Part shown: piece by piece, positions 22,077-34,471 of the stretch
How the letters are laid out: each line of letters begins with the position of its first letter
Position numbering within the stretch: position 1 is the first letter of the stretch
Assembly: GCA_018398585.1 (NCBI GenBank)
Contig: JAGTTD010000012.1
Span: 20,469,036-20,533,035 of the forward strand
Source of the DNA: Simmondsia chinensis
Lineage: Eukaryota > Streptophyta > Magnoliopsida > Caryophyllales > Simmondsiaceae
Length of the DNA: 64,000 bases
Direction of reading: 5' to 3'
Notes under the pieces: generated by a model
The model's database searches: none
Told to the model about the DNA's origin: nothing
Seen by the model: only the letters and a program-made list of their open reading frames with translations
Made by a program: the position numbers and the translations under genes

Positions 22077-23515
22077 TGTTGGCCCTAAAGGATATTTACA
22101 TTGTAATTTTGATGATAACAATAATAAGTGAGTCATTGTACTTAATTGTTCTAATCTTGCTTGAAAATGACTCAAAAGAAAGCTACGAAAAATCAAGATT
22201 GGTCACATTAATACCAAAGCTTTCCAAGATGATGGAGCAAGAGGAAAATGATCAAAGTTGAAGAGAAGATTGATCCTAAATCAAGAGAATGAGATCTGAG
22301 TCTAGGCATTTCAAGTCGTTCGTTTTTATTTTATAGGACTTAGGATCAAGATATATCATTGGAGTAAAAATCTCAATGTTGATAAGTAATGCTCTAACAA
22401 AATTTTTTTTGAAATATTTTTGAACATTGATATCCAAATGTTATTTGAAAAACACTTAACTCAAATCCAAGCCAAATAAATTTTTGAAAAAGGTATTTTA
22501 TAAATAACCATTATGGAATCATGCCCAAAATAACGAGATTAAGAAAAGTTTATTAGAGTGATATTTTTAGCTTGATTAGAAAATTATTCATCCAAAACAA
22601 TAAGCCAAATAAGGTAAACCAATCAAGCTAACAACCAAAATGTTCAAAACCCACCCCGGCATGCTGATTGTTGACACACAGAAAAACAGCAGCCAAGGTG
22701 AGTTGTTGTGTGTCGATACACAGAGGTCGTGTCTTGACACACAGGTTTGTGTATCGACGCACAGCCGTGCAATAGCTCTAACTACTACATTTTAAATCCG
22801 ATTGCTTTTCAATTTTTTTCAAAGTTTCTCAATAGCCCTTATGTCTTCTTGGCTTATAAATAGGGCTTAATTTCTTGATAAAATCATCCAATTCTTCAAG
22901 CTTTAATTGAAAAAAAAAAAATTTTTCTTGTGTTTTACTTGTGCTTTAAAGTTTTAATCTCTTGTTTTCTTGAAGCCTTTCTTAAGCATCAATAATTCTC
23001 TTTGATTGAATTTATTGAGCTTCGTTGGCATATCGTTAGTTTTTGCTAAGCTTGATGGTCAAATCACTCTTTTAAGAGTGAGAGTTTTAGTGCTTAAATT
23101 TACTTTCTTGTAGAGGTTAAATCCCGAGCCTACCACTATGAATGGATTGGTTGTAAAAGGTTGGTCTTGAGCCTACATACAAAAAGACTAGTTGTAAAAG
23201 GCTGGGTCTTAAGCCTACTTACAAAACGAGCGATTGTAAAAGGTTGGATCTTGAGCCTACATTCTAAAAGGATCATGAAACTTAGTGAAAATCTAAAGTG
23301 ACAAAGAGCAGTCACTTGGGTAGTGGATTAGCTTTCGAATTGAAAGTGAACCACTGTAAAAATTGTTTTGCATTGTTCTCTTCTTTCCTTTGCTTTTATA
23401 TCTTGGATTAATTATTTATCTTTTAATTTAATTTTTGGTTCTTAAAGTTTAGTTTTTCAATTTATTGCAAAAGAACCTAATTTACCTCCCTCTTGGGTTG
23501 CTCTTTGGACCTTCA
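22077..23515 (+). repeat. 3' LTR of the Sirevirus
   Basis: 1439 bp, TATAAATA at 22855-22862, tandem array at 23114-23277. Near 22670-22765 there are four GTGTxTCGACACAC-like imperfect palindromes, more numerous and clearer than in the 5' LTR. Confidence 0.92.
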
Positions 23516-23520
23516 AAATT

Positions 23521-24065
23521 GACCTAAAACATAATATGATCCAAACTAAAAATGACCCGACCTATCTCAAACTCCGCTTAAGATGACTAAAAATTTGAAA
23601 TAATACAACTCATTTGTCTCAAACCAAAGATGACACAAGCTCTAATGATCTAAGTTAACTCAAAACCCAATCTATTCTAGCTTGACTCCCGAAAAGACCT
23701 AACTTGATTAACTAAAGTTTTGAGATAACTTGATTAACTAAAGTTTGATCCGGTAGGTTAATCCACTTGATTTAACTCAAAACTCAAATAACTTGAACTC
23801 TAAGTGAATTACTCTGACTATAATAATTCCAATGCTATGTGAACTACTTTGAACAAACCCCAATCATAGCTGGTTTAGAACTCGAAGTAGTCTAACTTGA
23901 TTGACCAAAAACCTATGAGGACTTGAATGATTATGGAATTATAATTATGACTTCCAATTCTTTTGGTGAACACAAAAACAAAATTCCAATTACACTAGGA
24001 CTAGAGTTGGAATTACAATTCCATAGTCCAATTCCAATTCCAATTTTCATGTGCCAAATAGAGCC
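23521..24065 (+). mobile_element. Harbinger-like copy A, right part
   Basis: Continues 13457-13930 after the Sirevirus. Ends ATGTGCCAAATAGAGCC, the inverse of the GGCTCTATTTGGCACAT terminus, followed by TTA (24066-24068), which copy B shares as its left duplication. Confidence 0.7.
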
Positions 24066-24068
24066 TTA

Positions 24069-25049
24069 GGCTTTGTTTGTAGCATGGAATTGGAGTTTGG
24101 AATTGAGGCTGAGGCTGAGTCTGAAATTGGGGTCCAAAATTCCAATTTTGTTATTTAGTTCACCTATTGGAATTAGAATTACAATGTTACTACCCAATTC
24201 CATGGACTTGGATTTTAATTGAAAATCATACTTTCCAAATCTTTGGGGTGGGGGTAAGGAATATCAATTATATATTAACTCCACTGACTTAAAACCCAAA
24301 ATGATTTGTCTTGGTTAACTCAAACACAAGATGACTTAAAATCTGAAGACTTAGACACAACATAAAATTTGACCTGAATTTCGAAATCACCCAACTCGAA
24401 TAGCTTGAACTTGAAATGACTAAAATCACTTTTGCCTAAAGTTTGAAGGGACCCAACCCGATTGACCCGAGACTCGAGATGACTCAAATGTAGAAAATGA
24501 AACTACTTAACTTGAATGTGATATAAACAAGCTAAGGAAAAGTGGAAATAACCCAATCAAATTGACCAAAACTTAATACAAGCTAGACCCAAAATGACCT
24601 TATCCATCTCAAACTCAATCTAAGATGACTCAAAATTTTAATACAACTCATTTTTTTTTCCCCAAAACTAAGATGACTTGAGCTCATAATGACCCAAAAT
24701 AGCTCAAACTAGATCGATGCTAGCCTGAATCCCAAAAAGACTAACCCGATAGACTAAAAATCCGAGATAACTTGAACACCAAATAATCCGACGTGATATT
24801 CGACCCGATTTGACTCAAAACTCGAACAACTCTTACTTAAAAGTGAATCTCTTCAACCATAATAACAGAAATGCAATGTCAACCACTCCGACCAAAATCC
24901 GACCTTAGTTAATTTAAAACTCGAAATACTCCAGCTCAATTGATTGAGTACCCTTGATGATTCGAATCGTCATGTAATTATAATTCTGACCTGTAATTCC
25001 TTTGATAAACCATACAATAGAATTTCAATTGCATGTGTCAAACGGAGCC
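24069..25049 (+). mobile_element. Harbinger-like copy B
   Basis: 981 bp, starts GGCTTTGTTTGTAGCATGG and ends GACAAACGGAGCC by the same terminal pattern (actual right end GTCAAACGGAGCC), with TTA on both sides (24066-24068 and 25050-25052). It is collinear with copy A, in the same orientation, and has an uninterrupted AAATT at 24559-24563 where copy A carries the Sirevirus. It has no transposase frame, so it is non-autonomous. Confidence 0.7.
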
Positions 25050-25052
25050 TTA

Positions 25053-25649
25053 GGGATTTGAAAGTAATCCATATCATTGGGTTGGTTACCCGATGCATAT
25101 TATGATTGCAAGAGCAATATTGCATGCTAATTTCTATCCATTTGGTTTAAACAAACTTGAACTAGTTCATCCATGTAATTTCTAGTGTTTTCTTTGGTTT
25201 TGTTGTTATTTGAAGATGTTGATTCTTATTGCCTAGCTAAGAAAGAATTTTAGAAGCCTTATTGAAGGAGATACTTGGCATCATGGATTCACAGCTACGT
25301 AAGCTATTTTGTGAGGAATGTGTGAAGGACTTGTTGCATGTAGTATTCTTAGCCCGCAGGCGAAGAAGAGTTTGTTTGTCTTCTCAAAAGTTATAATCTA
25401 GATATTGTGCCCTCTTTCCAAACTTGTGAAGACCATTTGCATGAAGCTATCCTAACTTTCAGAAGTAGGAGGTTTGTCTGAATGCATAAGTCTTGGCTTC
25501 CAGGTATATTTTTTGTCTCTCTTTCTATCTCTTTTGGACTGGATGTCTTTCGACATTCATGGATTGAGCTTCTATGCTCTTGCTTGCCCTTAGGGCATTT
25601 TTGGTCAACCTTGGGTTGATTTGTGTCGCTTCTCATTTTTCCTATTTTA
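25053..25649 (+). other. Upstream flank of the L1 LINE ORF2
   Basis: No coding frame I can assign. It may include degraded LINE sequence between ORF1 and ORF2. A minus-strand 81-codon frame here looks like a shadow. Confidence 0.4.
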
Positions 25650-28005
25650 ATGAAAATTCTTTGTTAGAATATTAGGGATCTAGCCCGGTCCACAACTCAA
25701 TAGGATCTCCTAAGCCTTATTAAGATGTTCAATCCATATATGGTGGTAATCCTAGAACTGATGGTCTCCCTTTTGGGAATTGATTCCCTTTTCCCTATTA
25801 TGGGATTTGATGAAAGTCATTATGCTCCACCTTTCAAAAATACAAGTGGGCCTTAGACCATTTTGCATAAGGCTGGAAGCGATATTTCTGTTAACTTCAT
25901 CAACAATAGGTTGGCTCAGTTGGACATCGTGTTAAAAGCTTTGGGTATTTCCTTCTCCTTTTTGGTAGTTTATGCTCCAACTAAGGAGGAGGAGAAACCT
26001 TTATTTTGGGATAACCTTTCTCAATAGGGGAGGTCGATTTGCAAAGGGACTTTAATGAGCTCTGATGCCTATTGGATAAAATTAAAGGGAGCTGGGGGCT
26101 TGACCGAAGAATGCAGAGATTTAGTGAGTTCTGTAATTAATTCGATCTAGTGAAAATCCCTCGAAGCAGATCAAAGTTCACTTGGCACGAGGAAATTATT
26201 AGATTCCTAGTTTAGGAAAAAGCTTAAAAGAGCTATTGTGGATTTGAGATGGACTTGGGCATTCCTTAATTGTGTTGTCCAAAATGGATTTGTGTCCATC
26301 TCCGACCACTGCCCCACTATCCTTCGCACTGATCCATCAGATAGCTTTAAGCCGAAACATGTTCGATTTAGCATAGGGTTGGTAAACTATAATATTGCTC
26401 ATGTTCTGATTAAGAGAATTTGGGCCATCAGATTTCTGGGCTTTAGAATTTTCAAAATTGTTCAAAAACTTCGGACGGTAAAGAATGAATAACCTTTGCT
26501 CGTGAAAGGCTTTTCTCTTGCAAACTTTAAACTAATGAGGCTAAGATTACAAGTGTCCAAGAGCATCTGATAAGTAATCCTTATCACAAAAGTTTGAATA
26601 TAAGACTTTGACAATTAACGTTGCAGTGTGAAAAGATCCTCATGTTCAACCATAAATACTGGGAAAATTACTGTCGAAGGGAATGGCTCACTTAAGGAGA
26701 TCAGAACTCTAGATTCTTTCAGTTAATGGTTTCTTCCAGGAGAAAGTATAGAAGTATTGTTAAGTTCAGAAATGGCACTAGTAAATGTATTTCAGATTGT
26801 CAAGTAATTGTTGACAATTCAAAAGAAGATTTCAATCATCGAGTGTTTTGTAACTTGTTGGATCATCTTAAGGCTAGAGTTTTGGCCTGGGAAAATGTCA
26901 AGTTGACTAAGGACATTTTGGGGCGATGAGCTTCGAAGGGCAGTTTTTGAAATGAATCCGCATAAAGCCCCAGGCCTGGACGGCCCTCTTCTCTCAAAAA
27001 TCCTCGGACCTGATCGGAAAGGACATGGGTGGGGCTATCAAAGCCATGATAAAGGATGGCCATATGCTTTGGGAGCTTAGTCATATGTTTATCACTCTCA
27101 TTCCAAATATTGGTGCTCCTGAAGAGGTCAATCATTTTAGGACAATTAGCCCATGTAATGTTATGTCCTAGGATATGAGCAGGGGGCATTTGTCCCGGGT
27201 TTATCCATTCATGATAACATTCTCATAGCTCATGAAGTTATGACAGCTTTCTAAAGGAAAAGAGGAAAATTTGGGTGGGTTGCGGTAAAGTTTGATATGA
27301 AGAAGGCTTATGACAAAGTTGAGTGGAGTTCTCTCGGTCATGCCGAACTTAGGGTTTAACTTAATATAGGTGAATTGGGTGATGGACTCTATTACTGATA
27401 ACTCTCCCCTATGCGTTAGTTTAGGCCAAGCAAAGGGTTTAGACAAGGAGATCCTCTTTCTCCTTACCTTTCCATCTTGTGCTTAGAGGCTTTGCTTCTA
27501 ACCTTTAGAGTCGGGGCAATGTTAAGAAATCTGGTATTGGTACCCAAATTGCTTGGGGGGCTCCTAAGATCCTGGGTCTCTTCTTTGCTGATGATTGTCT
27601 TTTGTTTTGCGAGGCTCAAATAAAAACTATCACGAGATTTCAGAACATCATTCCGCTTTACTATGGGACTTTGGTAAACTTGTTAATTTTGGGAAGTCTT
27701 CTATCAAGTTTTCATCAAACACAAAGAGAGCTTTGAGGCAGAGAATTAGTGATGTATTAGGTGTGCCCTGTTATGGGAGTTTAGACAAGTATTTGGGCTA
27801 CAATAAAGGTAGGTTTACATCCAGTCGCCAGAGATATGGTAGATAAGTTATCCTCAAAGGTAAAAATTGGAAGGCAGATTTTCTCTCTAAGGAATGTCGT
27901 GTAAGGCATATCCAATCCACTTTCGAGTCTCTAGTCACAATGTGCAGTGGTTTCAACTACCTAGGAAAGGGTGTCATAAGTGGGATAGCTTTAATAGGAA
28001 CTTCT
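25650..28005 (+). pseudogene. LINE ORF2 endonuclease and RT, broken
   Basis: Start ATG at 25650 gives MKILC followed by NIRDLARS, the usual start of the plant L1 endonuclease; SDHCPTIL near 26303-26326 is the conserved endonuclease C-terminal motif. RT shows FDMKKAYDKVEW (about 27290-27325) and the catalytic box FADDCLLFC near 27581-27607 (family YADD/FADD), followed by NFGKSSIKFS. Many stops and frame changes occur, with missing pieces between 26100 and 26900. Confidence 0.85.
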
Positions 28006-29947
28006 TGTTGGGACAAATTTCAAAATTTTCCCTAAGTTTATTAAAATAGCGTAGTGGAAGGGTCTAAAAGTCCTAATTTTGAATCTACATATTTAAATTT
28101 CTAATTTAAATCTACTGACCTCTACTCTTTATAATAATAACATGAATTAAAACTAGCATAATAAGAATACAGTAAATAGATAGAAAAGCGAAAGACATAA
28201 AACAGAACTGAAAGAAGGATATCAGGAATTGCTCCAAATAAAGAAAACCAGAATAATATCGAGACCGAGAAGACTTCTACGCAATCACCTAGAAAATACT
28301 CGGAGTGTGGGCTCCGAATAATATTAAACTTAAGATAAAAAATTTCAATGGAAATTTTCTTTTTATTAAATCTGTGATAGTCAATACTTTCAGAAACCTT
28401 TTATTTGAAATTACATGCCAAACCTTAAAATCAGTACCCCTATTTATAGAAGGATACCAGAGTGAAAAATCAAAACAATTTCGATGTGGGATATGCCTAA
28501 AATAAAAAACAAGAATAAAAGACGATGTTGTTTTGTTAAAAATAAATACCGCGTTTTTAAACTTCCCAACGTGTACCACGTGGCAGCGTGGTATTGGTCC
28601 GCACCCGTTGGCACGGATTGCCAGTGCAGACCACTCCTTCAACATGCTACATGGCACACGGATGCGGACCATCACCCTAGCCTAGTCGCATATCGCGACC
28701 CCTTTTTCGCGATTTTTTCCCACATGTAAAAATTCATCTTACAAATTTGTATTTTTAAAAAATTATTTTATTTTATAATTTTTAACTTTTATTCATCTCA
28801 TGAATAATGTTTGAAAATTTTAAATTTACTCATCTCATGAATAAATGATTTATCTCATGAATTCTTTAACATTTTTCTGATGGCAATAAGAAACAGAGGC
28901 TTGCATAAGAACCTCAGAACAATTTAAATCTAGCTCCAAATGGGTTAAATTAATTACCGTCTCATGATAAAATTTAATTACTATTTAATGAGGTTTAATT
29001 TCACTAAATAAATCTCACTGCATTTTAGACTTAAATCATTTATTCAATTTCCCAAATAGACTAATCTTACAACAACAACCCCTCTATGAGGCATCCATGA
29101 CAAAAAATAATTAGAACTACTACCATTAATTTTCTCACAGCTTCTCCATTAGTTACCGACTCACCCTTTACTGAATAATTCATTTATACTTGAATATATT
29201 CACAGTATAAATTTCAAATGTCAAACACTTGGAATACTTTGGCTAAAGTTTTCGAATTAATTCAAATACCTACGGATCAACTAAGGGTACATCTGTATCT
29301 TGCAAGAAACTGTATATTCCCTATTGAATATCTGATCCTTGTCACATTTCACGTCGCTACCCAGTGTACTTTGGAATTCAATCATTTATCAAGACCTTAC
29401 TTATACACTAAAGTAACTAACATTCTATGCACAAATCCAGAATACTCTTAGGGTTTAGAGTTGGTCGTTCAAATAGTGCAACATGAATCACTCATTTTTG
29501 ATAATAGTCTAGAAACAAGTAACCCACATGGTCAAACTTAGTGTATCAATCTTATTAAACACACCAACCAAACACTTTTGAATCGCTATCCACATGACCA
29601 AGACAAGTCATCCAAAGTTTCAAGTCATAGTCTTAACAGACAAGTAGTCCACGCTTGTCATCGACTATGAGTTTTTCAAATAACATTTCATACCAGTTGT
29701 TCGAAGTCTATATGTGGGTAAATCTCATTATCCACTTAGAACAAAGATTATCCACTTAGAAGAAACATGTAAAGTGTAATATGATGACTATGTCCATCTC
29801 ATGGACGTTACTTAAAAGAAAATCACATGCAAGATATATGCTCACTTACACAAATTTAATGAGGAAATGACTGAAACTTCAATTTTATTGATCAATAAAG
29901 TAATATTTATAGCACAAGTTTGGATTTTCATGACACTGTTCCTAACA
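28006..29947 (-). repeat. 3' LTR of the Angela-like copia
   Basis: 1942 bp; on the minus strand it begins TGTTAGGAACAGTGTC and ends GTCCCAACA. Clearly diverged from 35931-42170 in substitutions and indels, so the insertion is older than those of the chromoviruses. Confidence 0.9.
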
Positions 29948-29959
29948 ATCTCGCACTTA

Positions 29960-31440
29960 TCCTAAATCCAATTTACTATACACTTTATACCCAACCCATC
30001 TAAAAGTGATTCAAAGGTCTTCTGAGTCAAAATCATTGTAAAAAGATATGCAAGATCATAGCTCGTGTCTATCTTCAAAATGGCCAACTCACCCTTCTTC
30101 ACATTCTCTCTAATGAGGTGGTGCTTTCCTTCAATGTGTTTGGACATCTTGTGTCTTCTAGGCTCTTTAGAATTAGCCACTACTCCCGAGCTGTCGCAAA
30201 AGATCGTAACTGGTGGTAGACCATCTCTAACAGCCTCAAGATCTATCAAGAACTTTCTGAGCCAACATGCCTTCTTTATAGCTTCTGGAGCTGCAACATA
30301 TTTGGCTTCCACGGTGGAGTCAATAATACATGACTACTTGACACTCTTTCAACTTATAGCTCCTCCTCCAAGGGTAAAGGCATATGTGGACGTTGAACGT
30401 CTGGCATCTCTATCTTACTGGAAGTCTGAATCAGTATAGCCAACTAGAACTGGCTCGTAACTTTGAAAGATTAGCGTATAATCGCTAATTCTTCCCAAGT
30501 ACTTGAGAATATGCTTCACTACCACCTAGTGCATCAGACCCAGGTTAGACTGAAATCTACTTATCATACCAAGAGCATAGCAGATATATGGTCTCGTGCA
30601 CAACATGGCATACATGAGGCTTCCCACAGAATATTCCTCATTTGCTCCTCCTCTTGAGGTGTCTTAGGTCAATGCTCTAAAGAAAGGGGGACCTCATGCC
30701 TAAAGGTGAAAGCCCTTTCTTGGAGTCCTCCATGCAATACGTTGACAATATCTTATCAATATAAGTGGCTTGAGAAAGACCCAACATCCTACTCTTACGA
30801 TCTCACAAAAGCTTGATCCCAAGAATATAGTTGGCTTTTTCAAGGTCCTTCATATTGAACTAACCTAACAACTAAGTCTTTATATCTAATAAAACACCTA
30901 CATCATTCCCAATGAGCAGTATATCATCCACATACAACATTAAGAAAGTCACTACTTTCTCTTGATGTCATTTGTACACGCATGCTTCGTCAACTAATTG
31001 CTTAAAACCATAAGACTTTATCGCTTCATTGAATCTAATATTCCATAAGTGTGATGCTTGCTTTAGTCCATATATGGACTTCTTCAGTTTGCATACCATA
31101 TGCTCCTGATTTTTGCCAATGAAACCGTTTGGTTGCACCATATGGAGTCTTCTTCAAGATGGCCATTCAGAAAGGTTGTTTTGACATCCATTTGCCAAAT
31201 CTCATAATCATAATGAGCAACGATGGGTAGGAATATCCTTATTGACTTTAGCACAGCCACTGGTGAGAAGGTCTCATCATAATTTATTCCTTCCTTTTGG
31301 GTAAAACCCTTAGCAACTAGCCTTGCCTTGAAGGTCTCTATATTCCCGTCCACTCCTCTTTTCCACTTACAGACCCATTTACATCCAACAGGCTTAATTC
31401 CAACAAGCGTCTCTACAAGTTCCTAGACCTGATTAGAATA
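29960..31440 (-). pseudogene. Angela-like RT and RNase H, broken
   Basis: Minus-strand RT begins near 31380 ([20 protein letters not shown]), then [10 protein letters not shown] near 31170-31200. The catalytic box YVDDILLIG near 30905-30935 is intact in residue sequence. RNase H (29962-30312) contains EAKYVAAPEAIKKACWLRKFL-like text, IFCDSSGVVA and the SKHIEGKHHLIREN end. Frames change in several places, but this is the best conserved copia RT of the window. Confidence 0.87.
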
Positions 31441-33232
31441 CATATATCCTATCTTAGATTTCATTGCTGAGACTTACTAGTCAGCATTATTGTCTTTAGT
31501 TGCCTCATTGTAGCTGAGAGGATCAGATTAAATGCCACGGTCAACCATTAAGGCTCCTGCCATGAACCTGTCAAGCGCCCTGACAATCCTTTCACTACGC
31601 CTGGGATCTCATGTACTTGAAACATTCTCGACCCCCCTAGTAGGTGCATCTAATGCATCTACTATATCCCAAGTTGTGTCTACTTGTTCAAAATTAGCGT
31701 CATTTTCTTTTAATTCCTCTAACACTACTTTGCTTTTGCTTTTGTAGTCTACTACAAAATCCTCCTCTAAATATTTCACACTCGCACTTACAAAAACCTT
31801 TTCATCAGAAGGACTATAGAAAAGACCACCCCTTGATTTTCTTTTAATTCCTCTAACACTACTCTGTTGTTGCTTTTGTAGTCTACTACAAAATCCTCCT
31901 CTAAATATTTCACATTCGCACTTACAAAAATCTTTTGATTAGAATAACTGTAGAAAAGACCACCCCTTGTTCCTTTGAGATGACCAAAAAATATGCACAC
32001 CTCCGTCCTTGATTCCAACTTGTCAGGATTTTTTTTAACACATGTGTTGGGCACCCCCAAATTCGAAGGTACCCTAGACTTGGCTTTCCCCCAGTCCATA
32101 ACTCCACATGTGTTTTAGGAACTAACTTAGGTGGAACTAAGTTCTAGACACATGCTGCTGTTTTCAAGGCATAACCCCAAAAGGAGATTGGCAAAATAGC
32201 ATGACTCATCACGGACCTTACCATCTCCAACAATGTCTTATTCCTTCTTTCTGCAACACCATTCTACTGCAGCGTACCTAGAGCAAAAAGTTGAGATCTT
32301 ATCCCATTTACAGTTAGAAAATTCAGAAATTCACCCAAAATATATTCTCCACCCCGATCTGATCAAAGTGACTTTACTTGTTTACCTAATTACTTTTCAA
32401 CTTTAGCTTTGTACTCTTTGAAATTTTAAAAGAGTCCAACTTATGTCTCATTAGATAAACATATCCATACATTGAGTAATCATCGTGAATGTGATGAAGT
32501 ACTCATACCCACCTATTGCTTGAACGTTCATTAGTCCACATACACCTATATGAACCAACTCAAGCAAGTCACTTACCCTATTGCCTTTACTTTTAAAGAT
32601 AAACTTGGTCATTTTACCCTCTATGTAGGGTTTGCAGACTGGTAATGACTTCAAGTCCAAAGGTTCTATCAGTCCATCTTTTACCAGTCCTTGGATCATG
32701 TTCGAATCAATGTAACCTAATCGTTGGTGCCATGTGAAGGTATTATCCCTTTTAGTTTGTTTTCTTTTAAGAGATTGAACAAGTGAGCTTGTGTTAGATT
32801 CATTAAAACAAATGTCAAAGGATTGATCAGAAAATAACATGAATAAACCATCCATGCTAGTACCTTTGCAAATAGACAATTTATTTCTCGTAATGAATAG
32901 TTCAAAACTAAAATTCAATGAATAATCATTATCCACTAAACAAGACACGGAAATCAAATTCCTGGGCAATACAAGCACAAATAAACAATCCTTTGAAACC
33001 AAAATCCTATCACCAAAAACTAAGCTAACATCACCTACTCCTAAGACTGCTACTCTTGTACCATCTCCAGCTGTCAGGTGCACGTCTCCATCATGTAACC
33101 TCCTGGTTAGCCTAAGCCCCTATAACATATTACGGACATGGTCAGTTGAACTTGAGTCCACACACCAAGAACCTGGTGGACTCTCAACTATGCATAGCTC
33201 AACTAAGTGAGATGATATCATACCTTCACCAT
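31441..33232 (-). pseudogene. Angela-like protease and integrase, broken
   Basis: Protease motif WCVDSSSTDHV near 33135-33170 has Asp-Ser-Ser where the family has Asp-Ser-Gly. The minus frame 32451-33083 holds the pre-integrase zinc region (TWHQRLGYI) and then the start of the integrase core. The C-terminal extension (31788-32107) contains LRIWGCPTHV and a duplicated 130-bp stretch: the text around 31690-31800 recurs near 31835-31940. Several stops and a frame change. Confidence 0.8.
31690..31945. repeat. Local direct duplication in the copia integrase region
   Basis: A block of about 110-140 bp (TTTTCTTTTAATTCCTCTAAC through CTTACAAAAA) occurs near 31697-31800 and again near 31838-31930 with few differences. 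It is internal to the decayed integrase and is a post-insertion or replication-time tandem duplication. Confidence 0.7.
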
Positions 33233-34043
33233 ATGGCTTAGTAGCCTTTGCAGGAAGAGTAGCTATGTACTTTGTGCAGTTGCTCTTCCATTGGCCCATC
33301 TTTTGGCAAAAGAAACACTTTCGTTTTGCTGGCTTCTTGATAGACTTAGTTGCTACACTAGCAACCTTGCCTTTTTCTTTCTTTCCAGTCGGCCCCTTGT
33401 GCTACTTGCTCCCACTAGCCATTATTTCCCGAGTCAAGTGGACACTCCCCTTGACTTGCATCACGCCTTTGACAACCTACAGCCCCTTCATCAGCTCAGG
33501 AAATGAATAATCTTTATTATTGATTATGTAATTGAGTCTGAATTGAGTAAAAGAGCTGGACAGAGAGTTGAGAATGATGTCCTTTTGAAATTGACTATCA
33601 ATTTTAGGACCAAGAATCTCCAGCTCAAATAAACAAGCCATCATTTTCGTGACGTGTTCCTGAATCAGCAACCCTTCTAACATCCTCATATTCAAGAGCT
33701 TCCTCATCAGCTCTTACCTAGCTGCCCTATCTTGACCACCAAATATTTCCCTTAAATGTTTGATCATCTACGCTTTTATTTCCATCTCAAACATCTGATG
33801 CTTGTCACTGAAGCCAAAATACAGCATCTGGCTAACTCATTAGCCTTATGCCAGCGTTCATAATGCTTTTTTAACAGCAGTTGTAGAATTATTAGTGGGC
33901 ATCATAATCTGAGCATTAGTGAGAACAAACTTATGACCCTCATGTATCAAAACTATGTCCAAGTTCATTTTCTAGGTAAAGTAATTCGATCTAGCTAAAG
34001 CATTATCTTTTAATATTGAATGAAGTGCACCAGTCACAGCCAT
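33233..34043 (-). pseudogene. Angela-like gag, broken
   Basis: Minus-strand start ATG at 34041-34043 (MAVTGALHSILKDN). Capsid-type segments are LDIVLIHEGHKFVLT near 33945 and, at 33477-33707, MRMLEGLLIQEHVTKMMACL and LNSLSSSFTQFRLNY. The knuckle reads CFFCQKMGQWKSNC, with Gln at the usual His position. There are stops near 33715 and 33860. Confidence 0.83.
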
Positions 34044-34471
34044 TTGAAAACATTGTAAGTGCAAACATTTATGTAATTATCTAATATTAGTCATGTATAA
34101 TCCAGTGAGATCTATTCTTTTAATTTAGCAAACACAATAAACCAGGTACCCACAAAACTATACTATCATGCATGCAATAATGACCCAAACTCACCACGCC
34201 CTACTCCCCAACAACGATTTCGTACGAAATTAGTTTGGGTGAGAACTATTCGCAATTAATGTGTTTTCTTGTAGCTCTTACTAAACATGATTAAATCACC
34301 ACTTTAACTTAGTCTCTAACATAACACAACAGAGCTCCTCGGGGAGGCTAATGCATCATGCTAATCAAATGTAAACCACTACCTAAACCTCCGTACAAAT
34401 ACATGTAATACTCCATGGCAGCAGCATTGCATCTCTTATTTGCACTTTCGTTTATCTAATAGAAGTCTAAT

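Larger units (their letters stand above)
13926..23520 (+). mobile_element. Sirevirus (Ty1/copia) with nested TRIM-like element
   Basis: LTRs 13931-15339 and 22077-23515 (about 1.4 kb each, TG...CA) are flanked by the 5-bp duplication AAATT (13926-13930 and 23516-23520). The primer-binding site TGGTATCAGAAC starts at 15342 and the polypurine tract AAAAGGGGGAGA lies at 22064-22075. Order gag (with coiled coil and CCHC knuckle), protease, integrase, RT, RNase H marks Ty1/copia. The coiled-coil gag C-terminus, 1 kb of non-coding sequence after pol and several polypurine-like tracts there are Sirevirus traits. All coding regions are heavily decayed. Confidence 0.92.
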
